NCBI GenBank assembly: GCA_911728455.2
Contig: OU452229.1
Location: 7,057,854-7,121,853 of the forward strand
From: Marthasterias glacialis
Lineage: Eukaryota; Echinodermata; Asteroidea; Forcipulatida; Asteriidae
Reading direction: 5' to 3'
Length of the DNA stretch: 64,000 bases
The notes under the pieces were generated by a model. That model searched no databases and was not told the DNA's origin. It saw only the letters and a list, made by a program, of their open reading frames with translations. A program made the position numbers and the translations under genes. Every line of letters starts with the position of its first letter. Position 1 is the first letter of the stretch. Positions 37,896-49,338 of this stretch are shown here, in pieces.

Positions 37896-38276
37896 CAGCG
37901 CCGTAACTAGGGTAACATTTTAGGGGGCACAATGGGGATGGGGGTGGGTGGCACCATTTTTCCTAGAGGGCACTTTTGGCTAATTACAACTGTAGTTTCC
38001 GTTTGTATTTTTCCTAAACAAGCCCCTTTTCAGCGCTGTGTTGAAGTAAAACAAAATACATTTTGCATGTAAATAATAATTTAAAAAAATCGTTTTAGAA
38101 ACATTGAAATTACTACATAAAAGCTTCTAAAAATGTAACATTTTATTCTGGTAATTTTTAATCTGAAAAGTCAAGATTTTCAAATGGGGAGGGGGAGGCA
38201 GCCGGGGGCACGGACATCAGTTGTGCGGCACGTGAACCACCCCCTCCCCCCCCCCCCCCCCCCAGTTACGCCACTG
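37896..38276 (-). mobile_element. hAT-type MITE, intact copy
   Basis: 381 bases from CAGCGCCGTAACTAG to AGTTACGCCACTG, flanked by a perfect eight-base target duplication CAGGATCG (37888-37895 and 38277-38284). It is the reverse-orientation relative of the interrupted copy at 17882-19065. No coding capacity. Confidence 0.9.
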
Positions 38277-38408
38277 CAGGATCGTGAGCCCGGGCTGAAG
38301 GCAAATCGGGAACTGCATAAAAAGTCATGTATATTTGGTTGCGGTAACGCTATGTGATTATATCTACCTTGCTATATACCGTAGATTGGTTTGAACTTGT
38401 CCTGTTGT

Positions 38409-38727
38409 TTTATTCTACTACCGGAGAGTATATTTCGGAATTCGGGGGACAGCAGGAGACTATTAACATGTTCAAGCCCGACGATGACTAAAGCAGGCTA
38501 GTCGAAACGTTGAGACCAATTAATGACTCACTCCGCGCTAGTGAAGTTAATCACGAGAAGTCCCCTCGATCCACTAAGCGAAAGTAGCAGAAGTCCCGGC
38601 CGATTTCCTACGTCCCCAGGTAGTCCTTAAGCAGGAATATGCGGGATACTTAATAAGAAGGACGGCTCTTTTCAGAACTAAGTTGTCCCCACGAATTCCG
38701 AAATCTACTCCGCAGTTGTAGAATAAT
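38409..38727. mobile_element. inverted-repeat unit with Penelope-type hairpin motif
   Basis: The ends are inverted copies of about 40 bases containing ATTTCGGAATTCG. Inside, at about 38480-38520, lies GATGACTA, an eight-base loop, TAGTCGAAACGTTGAG, a perfect five-pair hairpin abutting a GAAAC core. Probably a fragment of a Penelope-like retroelement. Confidence 0.4.
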
Positions 38728-38964
38728 AATAAGACAAGCTCTCACAAGAACAATCTACTGTCTACTGCAATAGGATATATAATTACATGGTGTTACTGCA
38801 AACAAAATATACATTGATACCTCACCATGCAAAGCCTTAAAACCAGTATAAAAAGTCGTCTTTGATGCGTTATTTTCTCTTCATGCCGTGTATTCAATGC
38901 TGTGAACAAGTCGTGGGAGACACGACGTGAAAAGACCTTTGTCACGCTGCCACCATCATTATCT

Positions 38965-39303
38965 CAGCGGCGAAGCCAGTATTTTTTTCATTTGGTGCTC
39001 GATATGTGGCAGGGTGTACCTCCCTCCTATTGTGTCTTCATTGTATTCTGAAAATCTCTGGAATTCTTTTGAGAATTTTAGGGGGTGCTTCTGTAAAAGA
39101 GGGGCAGAGTGTGTTAGGGAATGGGAACATTTGGGGGGCCTCCCTCTCCAACATATCGGGCATGGTATAGATTTTGTGAAGGGGGACACATGTGGGGGTG
39201 GGTGGGGGAATAGGGTCCATATTTTAAATCAATTACATGTATCTAGATTTTTTATGGGGCACTTGGGGACACTGGGAATTTATGGGGGGCACGAGCCCCG
39301 CTG
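38965..39303 (+). mobile_element. hAT-like decayed MITE
   Basis: Starts CAGCGGCGAAGCCAG and ends GAGCCCCGCTG, flanked by imperfect eight-base repeats CATTATCT and GTTTATCT. A 182-codon open frame crosses it, but it spans both element ends and has no recognisable domain, so it is treated as fortuitous. Confidence 0.5.
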
Positions 39304-39803
39304 GTTTATCTTGCACCCCATGCGAATGCGCAATATCGAGCACCGTTTCTATTTATATAAGACTCAATTAGGTTTCCCTTCCAACCTAGGCTTGGTTTTG
39401 CAAACTTCGATTGAAAATTGCTGTTTTAGATTGAAGCAATTTTTTTTACTTGAAGTTTTGGACGAACACTCTTAATTTTGACCTGAAAAACAACAACAAA
39501 GAAACAATCAAACAAACAAACAAAGAAACAACCAAACAAACAAACGAGCAAAACAAAACGAAACAACACAAGATGGCTCCACCATAATGATAGGCCTATC
39601 ATTTTTTTTTTTTATTCGAATCAGTTAGACCGCAAAAGTTCATTAAATTCACATATTTTAAATCTGTATTGTTTTTATTATTTTTTTTTTTTTTGCCTTT
39701 AGTTTTAAAAGGACTGCATGGATCGTCACTTCATTTTTCAATATAAAAAAATGTTAGCTTTTCAAAATAAATGAGAAGACAAATGGAAGCCGCGCGCACA
39801 TGA

Positions 39804-39849
39804 GGTCAAACCACAAAGGGTGCCGTCTTAGTCAAACTGGGATGTGACC
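39804..39849. repeat. short hairpin repeat, copy 1
   Basis: GGTCAAACCACAAAGGGTGC ... GGGATGTGACC. It shares core and context (flanking GCGCGC-rich bases) with the better-preserved copy at 45958-46003. Confidence 0.55.
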
Positions 39850-40194
39850 GCCGGTGCGCACGCGCAGTACTACCCGGGTTGTTCCATTTACTGCTATAAT
39901 CACAACACAGCACCTTCAAGCCTCTTGCCTAAGTCATGGTTACGAAAAGGGCCTTAGTGTCCCCAAAATCTACAATTGAAAGATTTATTGAACACCAATG
40001 TCATGTTTAACTTCTATTAAAAGAAAGAAAATTGCTAAACATTTTGCAAGTCAATTAGTAGATGCATAATTTTCCCATAAAACGAGCCAAGTCAGTCGTT
40101 GCTATAAAATGAAATATTGACTTAGGTAATATACAGGTATAGTCAGCCTCTCTAATGAGGCATAACTTATGCAATGGAAGACTTTGCCACAATA

Positions 40195-40448
40195 GGTGAC
40201 AGCAGACTTACCAAGTAAATTGTAATTGTTTACGTTTTGATGAGCATGCGCGCATTTCCAAGAACAATGGATTTACCTGGGGTCGATTTCACAAAGCACT
40301 AAGATTCATCTTAAATTGAGTTGTCAGTATTACCATAGTAATTCGCATTGTGACATCACACTTTGCTTAGCAATTAAGAGTGATTCGCAGTTAAGATCAA
40401 TTTTAGCTCTTTGTGAAATCAAGCCCTGCAGGTAAGTCTGCTGACACC
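40195..40448. mobile_element. MITE containing a nested MITE
   Basis: The outer ends GGTGACAGCAGACTTACC and GGTAAGTCTGCTGACACC are inverse copies with one mismatch. The inner element, 40279-40426, has ends GGGGTCGATTTCACAAAG and CTTTGTGAAATCAAGCCC. The inner element lies near the right end of the outer one. Confidence 0.65.
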
Positions 40449-40999
40449 AAGCGTCCTCAAAAGTTTTCCATTATCGTCAACACTGAAAATTTGCGTGAGC
40501 TGTTTAGGCGAAAACGTTCGGAGACAGCTATAAATAACACATCCTAAAGAATGATCTCTGGCGAAAAACGTAGCTATAAGCGATTAAAAAAAGGGGGGGG
40601 GGGTTAACAAGCACTTTATGTCTTGACAAGGATTTTGAGAAAAAGTGCGATAAACTTACTTTAATAATGAGGAAAATCAGCTTATTGGGCAATAATGAGT
40701 AGCCTCTTTTAAGTGACTTTGATACATGTACCATGAAGTAAGAATTTTTCATTTGTTGACAATATTGTGTCAAAATCACGACGTCCCATAAAGCAGTTTT
40801 AGGGACGGATTTCAGATTCAGATTCTCATTTTCTCGATCGTCGGTGAAACTCAATAGTCAGTAATTGCTTTCATCGATTGGTTTGATTGTTAACTCAAGA
40901 CAGTTATTAATATTACACAGTACTGAAAAAGAGGGCGTAAAATCAAGTCTTTGAAAAACGATACTCTTATGTTGGAAAATGTAATGACTTCTGATATGA

Positions 41000-42451
41000 T
41001 TTTTTCCCATGAAACAGGCATTGTTGGTTTATAAATAAACTTAGATGACACTATCATTCGATTGTGGCGACTTGATCTTTGTTTCTTTTCCATTATGAGG
41101 ACTATTGGGGAAACAAATAAAAAAAAAATGCAATCATCACGGGGCCATCTTGACCCAGAATAATCATGTTACAGTGTCAACCCACAATGAGAAAGATTGT
41201 ATTCTCAGTGAGGAATATTTTAACCGCTCGTATGGTTACAGCTGAAGTGGCCCACGAATCTTCAAGTTCCGTTAGTCAATCATTTTCAATTCCCAGCAGT
41301 GGGTAGAGCAAGGGGAATTGTCTCTTAACAGCATTGTGCCCCTGTTGCAACACCTGTATCTGTACTTGAGTGATGTGTACTATAATGCATCAGTTATGTT
41401 ATATATACACTATGGTTATTCATCTGCAACAGTTCGACGGGGGATGGAGGATTCCCAATCCCAGGCTGCCATCGGTATAACCGCTTGTATCAATACAGAC
41501 AATGGGAAAGGCCGAAATATCTGCCGTGAAGCCCTCACTAAAATACAGAAAAGAAAATACTGCCAAACGCTATTTTGCAGAGAACTTTGTACAAGCGACA
41601 GCTGGATCAGCGGGAAGGATAGAAATGCAATCGATTATTCAAATGAAATGCCGTCAAATGTACATTCAACTTCTAGCAGTCCTGAACCAATAAGAACAGT
41701 GGAAGGAACCATTGAACACATGGACGGGACTAAGGGGGAATGACTCTTATTCGCTTCAACGGGCAATTTCATCTAAAATTTAGGTCAAGGTGCACGTTTT
41801 TCTAATTCGCTTTGAATCGATATAAGCATTAGGCCGCTATCATCTTGCGTAGGACTTCCATGTTGATCAAAACAATCTGTTTTTGTAAAAAGAATGAGTT
41901 AAAGTAACACTCTGACGTGTCTTGCTCAAGTTAAAGGCCTTAGTTGAACACACATAATGTCTATCTGAACTCAAACGACTCCGCGTGTTTTCATCAATGT
42001 GCCTCTAATCATCTGCAGTCGCCTGCAGTCAGAATAAACTGCAAATCGACACTTATCCTTTGCATCATTGCGCAGTAGCGTACACAAGGTCATTCGCCTT
42101 TTGAACGGTCTTCCCCATTTTAATAGACACCTCTTCTTTTTGTTTTTTTTAAATATTCATATGGAATGGATCGTATACGACGGTTGCCAAGCATGGTACG
42201 AAAATCAATAGCAACATTGTGAATGCTACCGACTGGTGGTTTAACAGATCAGTGTTGTTATCCCCGTATACACATACGGCAAGCAAATCGCAAATTAGGC
42301 CAAGCTGTTCTTCGCTTAACTATAGTTTAAGTCAATTCACAAACCTGTTTGGAGACAACTTAAAGAAATGCCAGTGTCACCACCGTCAGCGGACAGTCAT
42401 GCAAAATCTAGGCCGAGCACTTGCGCATCAAGTAACTCCCGGGAAACATGG
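41000..42451. other. region upstream of SPMIP2-like gene
   Basis: A 141-codon open frame (about 41318-41743) is present but shows no domain, signal or splice context that I recognise. A GTTGCC half X-box is at about 42182; no full X-box is seen. Confidence 0.35.
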
Positions 42452-42503
42452 ATGACAGCGAGAGGTTTGACTCGCATGGGCAAGGGAATTCTCGTATTTA
42501 CAG
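42452..42503 (+). CDS. SPMIP2: SPMIP2-like exon 1
   Basis: MTARGLTRMGKGILVFT plus one base, donor GTAGGG. The frame remains open upstream for at least 60 bases, so the ATG choice is uncertain. Confidence 0.5.
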
Positions 42504-45500
42504 GTAGGGGGATTCACCGGGAAACTTGTAAATATTAGTTCCTGCGTAAAGTTAGCTACGACCGGCTAACGACCCTGCGGGGAGGACTTGAGTTTACCAC
42601 TGGAGTCCAAAGTTTCAGATCCTAAAACCTGAGACCTAAATTAACAAAGCATCTTGGTTGTTTTTATATATGTAAAACGTGCTTCCACCTACAGTGAGGT
42701 GCAATGTCGGCAGCCTCATAAGACCACAGAATTGATTGATGGCTGGCAATTTGCAAAACACGTTAATTTTAAGCCCCGTGGTGTAGAAGCTTTCTGAAAT
42801 AGCTCTTTTACCGTGATTTCTATTTTTGTTTTCACTAAACAAATCATTCAACCAACCAGTGAACTTTCCATTAATTCCGGTGTTATATTTTAATAGTGAA
42901 AGCACAAACATGATGCATGTGTTGTGTGAGAGCTTTTTCTTACGTTCATTTGAGTCTGTTATACAATCGGCAATCGTTATAAGTAACGATGCTATTTTCT
43001 CAACTTTGACAGTATTTCAAACGGATAATTCTCCGGAGAATTGGTAGTTGTATTACGAATGATCTTTTAGATTGACACTAATCTTTTCCTTTTTTATGGA
43101 TGGTTTTGTTGTTATTATCACCGGTAACATGTATTTTGTCTAAACACGCAGATATTAGTAAACAGTTACCTACGCCTTCATTGAATGTTTTAATCACACA
43201 CGAGAGTCCGTCTTGTAGACGTTGGGCATCTAATTCAAGAGAAGGGGCCGTCATTCCTTCTTTCCCTGACGCCACAACTTTCCGAGATTTAATCACCCAA
43301 TTCTTAAGTACTGCACGAGAGAAAAACTCAATCGTGTTTCAGAGATCACAAAGTGACTTTGCGTCATCCGTGTGTCTCTTTATAGTGTATCTGGCGTGTA
43401 AATCAATAAGACCACAAGGGTAGGATGTAGATTTGTCCTTTCTGTCTTGAAGAATAACAATTGCGACGAGGTGACCTCTCCTTGCCTAAGATAAAGTCAA
43501 TATCCACATGATAGTAAATTGAAGTGTCTGTGTGTTGACTTGGTATTATGTAGGAGCATGTGGGAGACCGAGGGGCATAACTAAGACCGTTATATAATGA
43601 CCTTAAACAAGTTTACAGTGCCGCCGCCAAGCCAACCCTTTGTAGTCAAACATTTTTTGTTTCAATCCTCGTTTCCGTCGACCCACACTTGGCTCACAAG
43701 ACAGATTGCTTATCGACACTGATCTAGTTCATATGTCCGTTACATTTTTTAAGGATGAGAAACATATCAGTCTGGAGAAATTGAATAATCAAAGGTCGTA
43801 CTCTGGCCCGATCTTAGAATTTTAAAAGGGAACACCAGGACTAAGAAGGGACGTTGAGACACTCTTAAAGTTAATGTAATCACAGTCATGAATTCATTCC
43901 TACGACACTCCGGAAAGACTCTGACTAATTACTCAGCCAATACAATTGAGCACGCTTTCCTGTCTCTTTACTTAGACATAACTGATACAAACCCCAAAGC
44001 AAACACCCACCCACCCCCCCCCCCCTCCCCGCTTCAATTAGCAGCTGTATAGTCTTCACACAAATAAAATACCGCCCTAGTTAAAACACTCAAGTAAAAC
44101 ACGACCATAAAGTTGTTTTGGTTGAGGAGACTAACACTTCAATAGCTTGAGAGGAGTCTGGAAGAGAAGACTACGGGATTATTTGTGACTGGTTTACTCT
44201 ACTTTGTAGTGCAAACATTGGATTATTTTCGTGTATCAATATAACCCAGTTTCAATCCTAAATCATGGGCCACAATAGTTGTACGTTTCTAATGGAAAGA
44301 TAACGCATTGATTGTGCATGGATGTAATTGCTGCGGGGTCTTAGGTTCGTACATGACAACACGGGTGAGGTTTGATAATAGCTTGTATTAAATACCTTTC
44401 TTTTGCAACGTCACAGCCGCGAGTTTGGCCAGCCGTGGTTGGCAAAAGTACGGGCGGCATTCACTGCAAAAAAATACAACAGTTTATTATTGACCGATAA
44501 GTCTATCAAACTAGTATTCATTTTAATGATAAATCAAATTTACTACCCGAAACAAAAAAGTAAACGTACACTTTATAAAAAAAAAGTTCAAATGTTTTAC
44601 TAAAAAGAGCATTTGTTTGCCAGTATGTGATACTCAAGACCACCAATTAAAGTAGTCAATGTTTGTAAACAAAATAAATGTTAATAAACCTTTCTTTTTG
44701 TTGATAAACAAACCACGCTGGTTGGCATGGACGGCCAAATGTTAGCAAAACATTCAATCTTGTTGACAGACTAGGTGACCAAATGCAACATTTTTACAAA
44801 CTTTTTATTCAATACAATAATTACATCACATTATTGGTTTGTTTGTTTGTTTGTTTGATATATATATATAGGGTGAGCAAAGAAAATTTGGCTGATGCCG
44901 GACTCGAACCCGCGACCTCTCGAATACCGTACGAGCGCTCTACCAACTGAGCTAACCAGCCCTTATGGTTGGTGGGCGGTCCTATGTGCAATACCAAATC
45001 CACTTTGCTCGGGGGGGCCAGTCAGAAGCCGAACCGTGCTGCCGATAAGCCAGGGATCACTACCCCGGTTAAGATGCAAACAACCTGGTAAACGGCAGTA
45101 GCGGGGATACACAACGAATGGATACAGCTTTTTACGTGGATTTACACAGAGAAAGTACATGAGAAACTGACTGGGAGAATATTATAAATAAATCGTGAGC
45201 AAAGAAAATATGGCTGATGCCGGACTCGAACCCGCGACCTCTCGAATACCGTACGAGCGCTCTACCAACTGAGCTAACCAGCCCTTATAGTTGGTGGGCG
45301 GTCCTATGTGCAATACCAAATCTACTTTGCTCGGGGGGACCAGTCAGAAGCCGAACCGTGCTGCCGATAAGCCAGGGATCACTACCCCGGTATATTATAT
45401 ATATATATATTTAGTTAAGAGTTTAGTCAGTATACTTCTCTTGGTCTACCGCCCCATTGTTTTCTCGTGTTGTACTAATATGCTATTCACATACTATGCT

Positions 45501-46448
45501 TCGTTTTCTCTTGTAAATAATATATTAACTTTGTTTTTGGTTACTTAAAATTTCGTGAAACACAGGTCCAGATGGTCGCAAAAATCAAGACGTGAAGGTA
45601 CCTGATGATAACAGATACATCGGTATCGGTGAAGTGTCTGCTGAGAAATCCAGTGAATTGATTTACTTGTACCGGCCAGCTACTGGAGCTCCCTTCCACC
45701 GGGCTAAGGCGGATATTCCGGGTTCCATCGGTTGGGGATTACCCAGGACCGGAGACCCAAGAACTTGGCCCGTACATATGAATATCTGCTCAGAAGAGGT
45801 CAGTTTATAAGTTCTGGCAAAATTCAACTATCGTTAGCAATAATCATGTTATGATTTTCTCCTTTAAAAGGGGCTACGTCGTCATGATTATAGCAGGCCT
45901 GTGGCTGTGCATGGAAAGATGAAATCTCACCCAGATACTGAACACGGGCGCGTTTGCGGTCAAATCACAAAGGGTGCCGTCTTTGTGAAACTGTGATTTG
46001 ACCACCCTCGCGTACGCGTGCCTAGTAACTGGATTATTCGATGACGGCACGGCCCCTTTAAAAACGAAACCTTAGCTACAGGTTACATTAACGTAAACAA
46101 TGGCTTCATTTAAAATAGTCCACGATCCGTAAGATTTATATTTCAATCTACTGTATCATTTTTAGGGCAAATGTGAAAAATTTTAAAATATATTGTACAG
46201 AAAAAAAAAAAAAATAAAAAAGCTCCGGTTGCGATGATTCAGAAGTTTGTAAAAACCTTTGATTATGACCGTTACTAAGGGAAATCATGTTAAACAGGTG
46301 GCCCAGTGTCGCTGCTGGGTGGAGATGGGTTCCCTAATGATTTCACCTCAACGGTACGAGAATCATTATTGTATGTTCCATTCTAATTATTACGCAGGAA
46401 TTCAAGAAATCAAGGGAGGATTCTAAAGGCATATGGAACAATAGGTGA
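42452..46448 (+). CDS. SPMIP2: SPMIP2-like (C4orf45-like) sperm microtubule inner protein, 3 exons
   Basis: Exons 42452-42503, 45566-45798 and 46398-46448 join in phase (1, then 0) to give 111 residues. SPMIP2 in mammals is a small protein bound inside the doublet microtubules of the sperm axoneme. Evidence: exon 1 ends ILVFT and exon 2 continues GPDGRKNQD, matching the family's I-F-T-G-P-D-G opening as I recall it; further on YLYRPATGAPF and SIGWGLP match its Y-L-W-R-P-A and G-W-G-I-P motifs. The mammalian protein is about 185 residues, so this model is short. A GTGATG donor just before the stop (after 46444, phase 2) may lead to further exons that I could not find. The start could also be the second ATG at 42476. 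Two SINE copies lie in intron 1. No signal peptide or membrane segment. Not a family I can confirm without a search. Confidence 0.6.
44873..45069 (-). mobile_element. tRNA-derived SINE, copy 1
   Basis: 197 bases. On the minus strand it contains a 72-base tRNA-like part (44890-44961) with a full acceptor stem (GGCTGGT/ATCAGCC), D arm, A-box TAGCTCAGTTGG and B-box GGTTCGAGTCC. Position 33 is C and the T stem has one mismatch, so it is not a normal tRNA. Copy 2 at 45195 has the same length and differs at only about five positions, none within the tRNA-like part. Confidence 0.75.
45195..45391 (-). mobile_element. tRNA-derived SINE, copy 2
   Basis: Direct duplicate of the 44873 copy, 125 bases further on, with an identical 72-base tRNA-like part at 45212-45283. 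It ends in (TA)n. The SPMIP2-like exon 2 begins 175 bases later. Confidence 0.75.
45566..45798 (+). CDS. SPMIP2: SPMIP2-like exon 2
   Basis: Acceptor AACACAG at 45565. Encodes 77 residues after the shared glycine: PDGRKNQDVKV ... YIGIGEVS ... YLYRPATG ... SIGWGLP ... WPVHMNICSEE, then donor GTCAGT. This is the best-conserved part of the gene. Confidence 0.72.
45958..46003. repeat. short hairpin repeat, copy 2
   Basis: GGTCAAATCACA and TGTGATTTGACC form perfect 12-base arms around a 22-base loop AAGGGTGCCGTC...; same family as 39804-39849. Confidence 0.65.
46398..46448 (+). CDS. SPMIP2: SPMIP2-like exon 3 (possible last exon)
   Basis: Acceptor TACGCAG. Reads EFKKSREDSKGIWNNR then TGA. AG/GTGATG just before the stop could serve as a donor, in which case this exon would end at 46444. 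Confidence 0.45.
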   Translation, partial: EFKKSREDSKGIWNNR

Positions 46449-47327
46449 TGATGCAGACAGTATGGCCATGATCAGTGCTGAAAACAGCTTGAACAACCAA
46501 CGCACAAAATGATGAATGTATAGTCTGCCAGTGTTTATGCACTCAACCCACTTCAAAATTCCAAATCACACACGTGCACTTCACAGCAATTCAACGTCAA
46601 ATATACTTGGTGACTGTTATCACACACTTTGGCGCAAGTGGTTTAGAATTCATAATCGGAATTAGGGAGTATGTTAAGTGCTTGGCTCATAGACGGATCG
46701 GAGAGCACTTCCGAACTAAAGGGAGACTGTGAGTGTCAGAGCCATGTAAAAGAGGATTTTTTGATTGTGAGATCAGAAACTGGAATCTGAAAGATAATGT
46801 ATCATTAAGTTTTGGAAGCGTATTACTATCCTCAAGTTTTTAAACAAAAACACCACAAAAACCAGTGTGTGAAAGTTTTATGCAACACGTTTGTTGGTCA
46901 CATTTTAGGGGAAACAATTAAAAAGTGTTGTTTTTTTTGTCAGTGATATTGTTGCACGTTTTCATATCAAGCTTATCCCGATTGTGGCAATCGAACTATG
47001 CAAAGGTGATTAACGTGGGTCTGTAAAAAAAAAATGCTATTCTCACTTTTACGAGAAAGTGCTTTTTCAGGCAAACGAATCTCTCTCTGGGATTGTCACT
47101 TTTAATAACTTACCAAGTAAACTTTCAGATTTATAAATTAATCAATTATGTTGTTTTCGAACAAATCATTGAAGAATACAGCAGGCGAACGTTGCCATTT
47201 TCTTGTAGAAACTCTATCTTGCTCTGGAGACAGTGAAAACTGTGGGTGCTGCATGGGAATTTCCCCATCCGCCCAGTCGTTTTGAACTGTGTTGGACAAA
47301 TCCAATCAAAGCTAAGGCAAGGAGTGA
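46449..47327. other. intergenic, nothing recognised
   Basis: No exon or repeat ends are identified. If the SPMIP2-like gene continues, its remaining exons would be sought here or just beyond. Confidence 0.4.
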
Positions 47328-47369
47328 GGGTGGGGGTGGGGTTTGGGGTGGGTGGGGTGGGTGGGGAGG
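47328..47369 (+). other. G-quadruplex-forming tract
   Basis: At least eight runs of three or more G with short loops within 42 bases (GGGTGGGGGTGGGGTTTGGG and onward), more than enough for an intramolecular G-quadruplex on the plus strand. Confidence 0.75.
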
Positions 47370-47409
47370 TCCACACCTTTATTATGTTGCATCATCTCAT
47401 TCCTTGTCT

Positions 47410-47536
47410 TGGTTCCAAGACGCTCTAGTTATATCAGTTCGTGGTATGATAGCAGTTAGTCATCTGCAGTAACTGTTAGTGAAGTGATAGCGCCATCTAG
47501 AGGCGTGACTAATACAACAGGAGCGTCTTGGAACCA
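47410..47536. mobile_element. small MITE, 127 bp
   Basis: GGTTCCAAGACGCTC (47411-47425) and GAGCGTCTTGGAACC (47521-47535) are perfect 15-base inverse copies around about 95 bases. No clear target duplication. Confidence 0.65.
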
Positions 47537-48508
47537 TGACTATTAAATTGTGCTCATAAAACCACAATGAGCAGTATTTTTCACTACAAGAAAGGAACTA
47601 CATTGTACAGTTCCTGTCTGAAAATGAGAAGACGATTGAATGGTTAGAGTCAAAGAGAATGAACAGTAAACATTGTTTTGTGAAAGAAACTTGCATATGA
47701 GCACAACAGCTACAAACTTAAAAAAGTGAATAAAAAAAAATTAACAATATTTTATCGAGAGCATGAACATTTATTTCATTATTTACAACCAGGCTTACAC
47801 AACTACGTCTCTTTAGACCGTCAACAAGGGTCAACAATTTACGAGCCACTCTCTCCACGTGAAATTATTTTTATTGAATCGTTTAAAGTGTACCTTAGAC
47901 TCAATTTGAAATCTAACGCTCGTGGCAGTGAATCCACTTTAATTACGTCAACTACTAAGTCCTTTTTAAACTATTTAATGTCAGTTTCTTAGAATAATGA
48001 TACTGAACAATACTATTTTTCTGCAAATTGTGCACTTCTGTGATGATAATGTAAATAAAAATGTTTTAAAACAAACACAATACGAAGAAACATAAGTAGT
48101 GAGCTGCGTGTTTGTTTTATTTAATATTTGTGATTTGTTTTAATCATAAATACCCTTTTTTGAACGTACGCGAAGTGCGTTAGCAAAATCTATCAAACCA
48201 TGATCCGGGCGTGGCGATGAGATTAGGACTAGCCAGTGGCAAATAATGCTGAAGGTATACTAATTCAGAGTCCACCCCAAGGAAAGTATGCACCACAGCC
48301 TCAAAGATTATGGATACGGGATAATCGGGAACTTGTGGTGATAAGGCACCCAAAAACAACACACCTACCCAACGTCCTGGGAGGAAGAACACAAACGCAA
48401 TTATTTGCATATTGAGCAAGTAATTCAGAAGAAAACATAAATAAGTAAACAAATAAATAGAGTAAAACATTATTCCAATAATAACCACGGTTATTAGGTA
48501 GTTATTGG

Positions 48509-48995
48509 CCAGACGACCGCAATCACATACTTTTCAACAAAAATTTCAAAGTTTTGAAGCTGAAATTATCCAAAGACATTGCTTTCCAAAACTGTGTGAT
48601 TCCTTTGCCTATTTGAAATTTCGCAAGGCTAGGTATAAATGCTCACTTTTCCAACGTTCTTTACCCCTTTTTAAGTTTTTTTTTTTTACAGTGATTAAGG
48701 CCTACATTACAAAAAACTAAATAAAAAATAACAGGCGGTGGCTACATAGTCGTCCGATAGTGCATAATACTCAAAACAAACCTCTTTTGTAATAGAATAC
48801 TGGTAGTTTATGAAACAGACATGATCAATGCCACAACATACTAAAGGGGCTGATTAACTAATTTATCAAAAGTAAAATCGACTGTTTTTGTCCCCACTCT
48901 ATGTCACGGCATATCTCTTTAGACATATCTTGCCATCAGCTGATATGGCGTTATACCCACAGGAGGTCACGTCAACATTGGTCGCGCAATCTGTC
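48509..48995 (-). mobile_element. MITE family A, truncated copy 2
   Basis: The reverse complement matches the first 500 bases or so of the 18191 copy (GCGCAAC end, TCACGTGACC, CTACATAGTCGTC, CCTAGCC). The far end is missing at GGCCAGACGACC. The intact end abuts the MITE at 49000. Confidence 0.75.
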
Positions 48996-48999
48996 TGTT

Positions 49000-49266
49000 C
49001 CATAGAGTTATATTATAAGAACTAGAGGGAGCCTGCACTCGCGATGCCACGCACGGACCTCCACTGACTCACCATTGGCGAAAATCCCTATGGGTCAATT
49101 GCATACAAATTTCCACTTAGAAAATGGCTGCTGTGTGAACGTATGAGTAGCCAGTGTAAATGAATGGTCCGCGCCATTTTCTCAGTGGTTAAAAATGCTC
49201 CCTGTCGGGCCGTAGGCCTACCGCATGGTTTGTACGCCCTCTAGTTCTTATATTATAACTCTATGG
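49000..49266. mobile_element. MITE family B with 6-bp target duplication
   Basis: 267 bases with 30-base inverted ends (CCATAGAGTTATATTATAAG left; one mismatch to the right end) flanked by TCTGTT on both sides (48994-48999, 49267-49272). It landed at the very end of the family A copy, so it is younger than that copy. It lies 0.4 kb upstream of ZRANB3. Confidence 0.88.
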
Positions 49267-49338
49267 TCTGTTTGCATGCATTATTCACATGACATTCTCT
49301 TTCAGCTGTCAATTGGTGGCGCTCCATGACACCACAAA

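Noticed and set aside
38927-39475. 182-codon open frame on the plus strand
   Set aside because: It spans both ends of a hAT-like MITE and simple G-rich DNA, has no domain or splice context, and reads as low-likelihood protein.
41318-41743. 141-codon open frame upstream of the SPMIP2-like gene
   Set aside because: No recognisable family, signal peptide or splice structure; it does not join to exon 1 in phase.
44890-44961. Functional tRNA-Thr gene on the minus strand
   Set aside because: C at position 33, a mismatch closing the anticodon stem and one in the T stem; duplicated with flanks as a 197-bp unit, so a SINE is the better reading.
47726-47992. 88-codon frame considered as a further SPMIP2 exon
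   Set aside because: No acceptor in the required phase 2 and no resemblance to the family's C-terminus.
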